Both the position numbers and the translations under genes were made by a program. From HLUCCA09 sp039189975 (GTDB lineage Bacteria; Pseudomonadota; Alphaproteobacteria; Rhodobacterales; Rhodobacteraceae), in NCBI GenBank assembly GCA_039189975.1, contig JBCCYI010000193.1:1-8879 (forward strand): a stretch of DNA of 8,879 nucleotides, in the 5' to 3' direction. The notes below the pieces were generated by a model. That model was not told where the DNA came from and ran no database searches. It saw only the letters and a program-made list of their open reading frames with translations. Positions 5,313 to 8,879 of the stretch are shown one piece after another (the stretch's first letter is position 1; each line of letters starts with the position of its first letter).

Positions 5313-6617
5313 CTAGAGCGCAGCAGCCACGTGACGCCGGCCGGCGAGCCAAGTCGCCGTGACCGCGCGGTCATCTCCCATCATGATCGTCGGAAAGACC
5401 GCTTCCCAGATGTCTTCGGCGCGGCCGCTGCGTTGCGAGATGGCCGGGGTGGAGGCAAGGTCGAGCACGACGAGATCCGCGACCGACCCTTCCGACAGGG
5501 TCCCGATCTCATCATCGCGACGCAGGGCCTGGGCGGAGCCTTCGGTCGCCAGCCACAAAAGCTGTGCGGGGTGCAGGGCCGTCCCCGAGAGCTGCCCGAT
5601 TTCATAGGCCGCAGCCATAGTGCGCAGCATCGAAAAGGAGGATCCACCGCCGGTGTCCGTTGCCAGACCCACGGACATCCCCTCTCGCACGGCCCGCGCC
5701 GTGTCGAAAAGGCCGGATCCGATGAACGTGTTGGACGTCGGGCAATGCACCACAGCCGCACCCGTTTCCACAAGGCGTGCACGCTCGCGCTCCGTCAGCC
5801 AGATCGCGTGACCGAAGAGAGCGCCGGGACCGATCAGCCCATGACGCTCGTAGGTGTCGAGGTAGTCGCGGGACTCAGGGTGTAATGTGTCCACCCAAGC
5901 GACCTCGTCGGTCTGTTCGCTCAGGTGGGTTTGCAGCGCACAGGTGGGATTGGCCGCCCAGAGCGCTCCGAGTGCTTCGAGCTGCTCCGGTGTTGAGGTT
6001 GGCGTGAAGCGCGGCGTGATCGCGTAGCGCGCGCGCCCGACGCCGTGCCAGCGCGCAAGGAGGGCCGCGCTCTCGTCATGGGCGGCCTTGGCTGTGTCAC
6101 GCAGGCCGTCGGGAGCGTTGCGGTCCATACAGGTGCGCCCCGCTGTAACGGCCATATCCCGCGCCGCGGCGGCCTCGAAGAATGCGTCCACTGAGGCGGG
6201 ATGGATCGTGCAGAAGCTGGCGACGGACGTTGTCCCGTGGGCGAGGAGGAGATCGAGATAGGTTTCCGCCTGCGCTTGCGCATAAGCCGGATCGGCAAAG
6301 CGCATCTCCTCGGGAAAGGTGTAGATCTCGAGCCAGTCGATGAGGCGCTTGCCCCAGCTCGCGATCATGCCGGTCTGGGGATAATGCGCGTGCGCATCGA
6401 CGAAGCCGGGAAGGATCAGCCCTTCACCATAGTTGATGCGGGGCGCGTCCGGAAAACGGTTCTGAAGATCGTCAGCGGGCCCCACGGCCCGGATTTTACC
6501 GCTCTCGATCAGGACGGCGCCACAACGGTCGTACTGCACCGCGTCCGCCACCGCAGCGTCAAAGGGCGAGGAGCGGAACCGAAGGGTCTGGCCGAGAAGC
6601 AGCGTCCTGTCTGTCAT
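5313..6617 (-). CDS. guaD: Guanine deaminase
   Basis: This 434-residue amidohydrolase has the guanine deaminase motifs in order: the metal-binding PGFVDAHAHYPQ (70-81, His76 and His78), TPRFTPT (201-207), QTHLSEQ (229-235, His231), LFGHAIWL (267-274, His270), HCPTSN (291-296) and ATDTGGG (319-325, Asp321). The enzyme converts guanine to xanthine and ammonia using one zinc or iron ion, in the cytoplasm, feeding purine breakdown. Length is normal for the family. The ATG at 6617 is preceded by AAGGTG (6623-6628, five bases away). It is divergent from mgtE with a 105-base gap. No xanthine dehydrogenase or other purine gene lies in the window, so it stands apart from its usual partners here. The C-terminal strand before the stop (VTATWLAGRRHVAAAL) is typical. 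Confidence 0.95.
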   Translation of the reverse strand: MTDRTLLLGQTLRFRSSPFDAAVADAVQYDRCGAVLIESGKIRAVGPADDLQNRFPDAPRINYGEGLILPGFVDAHAHYPQTGMIASWGKRLIDWLEIYTFPEEMRFADPAYAQAQAETYLDLLLAHGTTSVASFCTIHPASVDAFFEAAAARDMAVTAGRTCMDRNAPDGLRDTAKAAHDESAALLARWHGVGRARYAITPRFTPTSTPEQLEALGALWAANPTCALQTHLSEQTDEVAWVDTLHPESRDYLDTYERHGLIGPGALFGHAIWLTERERARLVETGAAVVHCPTSNTFIGSGLFDTARAVREGMSVGLATDTGGGSSFSMLRTMAAAYEIGQLSGTALHPAQLLWLATEGSAQALRRDDEIGTLSEGSVADLVVLDLASTPAISQRSGRAEDIWEAVFPTIMMGDDRAVTATWLAGRRHVAAAL

Positions 6618-6667
6618 GGGCGCACCTTATGAGGCCGGGCGGGGTGGGTAAATCCACGCCAAGCCGG

Positions 6668-6695
6668 TTGCGTCCCTGCGGCGCCCGCTTATCTT
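6668..6695 (+). promoter_or_regulatory. Possible housekeeping promoter of mgtE
   Basis: TTGCGT (6668-6673) and TATCTT (6690-6695) are 16 bases apart and would start transcription near 6702, with a leader of about 20 bases. Matches are modest (three and four of six). So short a leader, and a divergent gap of only 105 bases, leave no room for an M-box type Mg2+ riboswitch. Confidence 0.35.
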
Positions 6696-6722
6696 CGCTC
6701 CACCGGCAGAGAGGAGACGGGC

Positions 6723-8156
6723 ATGCCCGCCGATCATGACGACCCGCTGAGCGCGACACGCGCCTCTCCGCCCCAAGCCGACGCGCCCGATCCGAAAGAT
6801 GCGGATGCCTACGTGCTCCCGGGCGACACGGTCGATCAGATCCTGACCGCCATCGAGGACGGAGATGCGCGCCGGCTGGGGGCACTCCTTGATGGCTTGC
6901 ACCCGGCCGATGTTGCCGACCTCATGGAGCAGCTCGCTGAGGCGCAGCGGAGCCGCTTGCTGACGCTATGGGGGGCGGAGATCGACGGCGAAGTCCTGTC
7001 CGAGCTCGAAGACTCGGTTCGGGCTGATGTGATCGAAGCTCTGCCACCCGATATTCTGGGCGAAGCGGTGCGTGATCTCGACAGCGACGACGTCGTCGAC
7101 CTGATCGAGGATCTAGACCCGGAGGAGCAGTCCCGCCTGCTGGGCGCGCTGACGCCGGCACGCCAGATGGTGATTCGCGAGGCGCTGTCCTATCCAGAAT
7201 ACTCCGCCGGCCGCTTGATGCAGCGCGAGGTCGTGCGTGCGCCCGAGCATTGGACCGTGGGCGATGCGATCGACGCGTTGCGCCGCGGCGACGACGTACA
7301 CCTGCCCGAGCAATTCTACCACGTGGTGCTGGTCGACCCGAAGATGCGGCCGGTGGGCTATGCGATGCTCTCGCGCATCCTGACATCGAACCGCGACGTG
7401 CCCCTGCGTGACATCACGGAGCCTTCGTTTCGCACGGTACCGGTTGAACAATCCGAAACCGACGTTGCCTACGCGTTCAATCAGTATCACCTGATCACGC
7501 TGCCCGTGGTCGATGACGACGAGCGCCTCGTCGGTGCGATTACCATCGACGATGCCATGGCTGTTCTCGACGAAGAGCACGAGGAGGACATCCTGCGCCT
7601 GGCGGGCGTGTCCGACGAGAGCTCCCTGTCCGACAGTGTGCGCGACACGCTGCGGCGGCGGCTGCCGTGGCTTGCGGTCAACTTGGGGACAGCGATCCTC
7701 GCCTCGCTCGTGATCGGGCTCTTCGACGAGGCGCTGGCACAGATCGTGGCCCTGGCGATCCTCATGCCCATCGTGGCGTCAATGGGTGGCAACGCGGGGA
7801 CCCAGTCGCTCACGGTGGCAGTGCGCGCGCTTGCGACCAAAGACCTGACCGGCGCGAACCTGCGCCGCGTGGTGGGGCGAGAGATTGCGGTGGGCGTTCT
7901 CAATGGGGCGGTGTTCGCCATAGTGATGGGGCTCATTGCGATCCTGTGGTTTGCCGACCCGCGCCTGGGAGGCGTGATCGCAGCGGCGATGATCATCAAC
8001 CTCGCGGCCGCGGCGATTGCGGGGATCCTGATCCCCGTGGTGCTTGAGAAGGCCGGCGTCGACCCCGCCCTGGCCTCTGGCACCTTCGTGACGACGGTGA
8101 CGGATGTCGTGGGCTTTTTCGCCTTTCTCGGGCTCGGCGTATGGGTGCTTTTATGA
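6723..8156 (+). CDS. mgtE: MgtE-type magnesium channel
   Basis: This 477-residue protein has the complete MgtE layout. An acidic N-terminal tail (1-33) precedes the MgtE_N superhelix (about 35-140, e.g. LHPADVADLMEQL). Two CBS domains (about 150-280) follow, then a connecting helix and five membrane helices (about 315-477). The pore region shows MPIVASMGGNAGTQSLTVAVRAL (348-370), and the C-terminal helix carries DPALASGTFVTTVTDVVGFF (447-466), where an Asp of the last pair is the selectivity site in the family. MgtE conducts Mg2+ (also Co2+) across the inner membrane and closes when the cytosolic domains bind Mg2+. The ATG at 6723 has GGAG at 6713-6716. Its stop overlaps the next gene by ATGA, so the two are translationally coupled. 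Confidence 0.96.
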   Translation: MPADHDDPLSATRASPPQADAPDPKDADAYVLPGDTVDQILTAIEDGDARRLGALLDGLHPADVADLMEQLAEAQRSRLLTLWGAEIDGEVLSELEDSVRADVIEALPPDILGEAVRDLDSDDVVDLIEDLDPEEQSRLLGALTPARQMVIREALSYPEYSAGRLMQREVVRAPEHWTVGDAIDALRRGDDVHLPEQFYHVVLVDPKMRPVGYAMLSRILTSNRDVPLRDITEPSFRTVPVEQSETDVAYAFNQYHLITLPVVDDDERLVGAITIDDAMAVLDEEHEEDILRLAGVSDESSLSDSVRDTLRRRLPWLAVNLGTAILASLVIGLFDEALAQIVALAILMPIVASMGGNAGTQSLTVAVRALATKDLTGANLRRVVGREIAVGVLNGAVFAIVMGLIAILWFADPRLGGVIAAAMIINLAAAAIAGILIPVVLEKAGVDPALASGTFVTTVTDVVGFFAFLGLGVWVLL

Positions 8157-8716
8157 CGGGTCCAGCAGATCTCGCGGCGGCAAAAGCCGAAGCTCGCGGC
8201 GCCGCCTTTGCCCGGCGCAAGGCGGCGCATGCGCGGCACAGGGAAGCCGCGTCCGGGGCGCTCGCCGCCGCGTTGGACGGTGTCGCGGGACAGGTCATCG
8301 CGGGGTATCTGCCGATCCGGACTGAGGCCGACCCTCTGCCCGCCATGGAGGCGCTCGCGCCAGCGAACCGCTTGTGCGTGCCGGTGGTTGAGGGGCCGGG
8401 CCAGCCGCTTACTTTCCGGCAATGGTCGCCCGGATGCGCGCTGGTGGAAGGGCCGTTTCGCGTGATGGTCCCGGCGGCGGGCGCTGAGCTCGTTCCCAAC
8501 TATCTGATCGTACCCATGGTGGCCTTCGACGCCGGACTTTATCGGCTCGGCTATGGCGGCGGGTTCTACGACCGCACGCTGGAGCGGCTCCGGGTGTCAG
8601 GTCACGTCCGCGCCATCGGGTTGGCCTATGCCGCGCAGGGTGTGGAGCGTTTGCCACTGGAGCCGACCGACCAGCCGCTCGACGAGATCGTGACGGAGAC
8701 AGGTACGTTACGATAG
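8153..8716 (+). CDS. 5-formyltetrahydrofolate cyclo-ligase
   Basis: This 187-residue protein has the 5-FCL (ygfA/MTHFS) signature RLGYGGGFYDR (131-141), which binds ATP/Mg2+, and the family ending PLDEIVTETG (175-184). The N-terminal helix AAAKAEARGAAFARRKA matches the usual basic start. The enzyme converts 5-formyl-THF to 5,10-methenyl-THF using ATP, a folate recycling step in the cytoplasm. The ATG at 8153 overlaps the mgtE stop as ATGA and gives the normal family length. An in-frame ATG four codons earlier (8141) is possible, but neither start has a clear ribosome site, so translational coupling to mgtE is likely. The next gene begins 115 bases downstream. Confidence 0.95.
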   Translation: MTGPADLAAAKAEARGAAFARRKAAHARHREAASGALAAALDGVAGQVIAGYLPIRTEADPLPAMEALAPANRLCVPVVEGPGQPLTFRQWSPGCALVEGPFRVMVPAAGAELVPNYLIVPMVAFDAGLYRLGYGGGFYDRTLERLRVSGHVRAIGLAYAAQGVERLPLEPTDQPLDEIVTETGTLR

Positions 8717-8831
8717 CGTGTCCCGCTGGCATCGCCGGCTTGTCTGGAATGTGTCGCGGCACGCTGCCCTGCGCGAAACGATCCAGCGGCAAACCCTTGC
8801 CGTTACGCCGCGGCTGAACTAGGCCCGACCC

Positions 8832-8879
8832 ATGAGATTGCTGTTTCTAGGCGATGTGGTGGGCCGAGCGGGCCGGTCC
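8832..8879 (+). CDS. YmdB-like metallophosphoesterase (TIGR00282 type), N-terminus only
   Basis: The 16 codons before the right edge encode MRLLFLGDVVGRAGRS. This is the characteristic start of the YmdB/TIGR00282 phosphoesterases (LFLGDVVGRAGR), whose Asp8 is a metal ligand. Family members hydrolyse cyclic nucleotides or other phosphodiesters; Bacillus YmdB is the studied example. Following a 5-FCL gene is a common arrangement in this bacterial group, which supports the assignment. No strong ribosome site precedes the ATG. The gene is cut by the window edge, so the catalytic domain cannot be checked. Confidence 0.75.
   Translation, partial: MRLLFLGDVVGRAGRS

Noticed and set aside
6618..6722. 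Mg2+ riboswitch (M-box or similar) ahead of mgtE
   Set aside because: The divergent gap is 105 bases and the likely leader about 20 bases; no matching conserved elements seen.
8717..8831. 6S RNA, which is often located near 5-FCL genes
   Set aside because: The gap is only 115 bases, shorter than 6S RNA. A bulged stem (8716-8726 with 8756-8764) exists but its central bubble and flanks do not resemble 6S well enough.

Overview
The window looks like chromosomal DNA of an alphaproteobacterium, most likely a member of the Rhodobacteraceae. The reasons are the high GC content with strong third-position GC, a DUF1127 small protein, the short Cro/C1-type regulator of the alphaproteobacterial kind, a HisN-type histidinol phosphatase, and the order 5-formyltetrahydrofolate cyclo-ligase followed by a YmdB-like phosphoesterase. 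Lineage is inferred from protein resemblance only. No tRNA, rRNA, CRISPR array, transposase or phage gene was seen.

Left part (1-1650): the tail of an unidentified + strand gene ends at 90. It faces a Bax-inhibitor-1 (BI-1/YccA) membrane protein gene on the - strand, which ends in a textbook intrinsic terminator. Upstream of BI-1 is a near-consensus heat-shock (RpoH, sigma-32 type) promoter. Beyond it lies a 125-base block of consecutive inverted repeats, then a DUF1127 gene on the same - strand. This resembles the stress-induced DUF1127/sRNA loci known in Rhodobacter and is the best candidate here for an undescribed RNA element.

Middle part (1650-5300): a LysR-family regulator is divergent from DUF1127, with a TGATT-N11-AATCA LysR-type box between them. 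A zinc-less quinone oxidoreductase/MDR gene lies convergent to the regulator. A 303-base regulatory gap follows, carrying 14-base direct repeats, two small dyads and a full-core sigma-54 (RpoN) promoter. That promoter points at an XRE-type regulator gene, which is followed on the same strand by hisN. A strong hairpin separates hisN from the convergent guanine deaminase.

Right part (5300-8879): guaD (purine salvage/catabolism) is divergent from mgtE (Mg2+ channel). The stop of mgtE overlaps the start of the 5-formyltetrahydrofolate cyclo-ligase gene (ATGA), and the first 16 codons of a YmdB-like phosphoesterase follow, so these three probably form one transcription unit.

Most genes are ordinary accessory-metabolism or housekeeping functions. 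The unusual content is regulatory and lies in two non-coding gaps, 982-1274 and 3611-3913. All promoter, operator and RNA-structure calls were made by eye and are untested.
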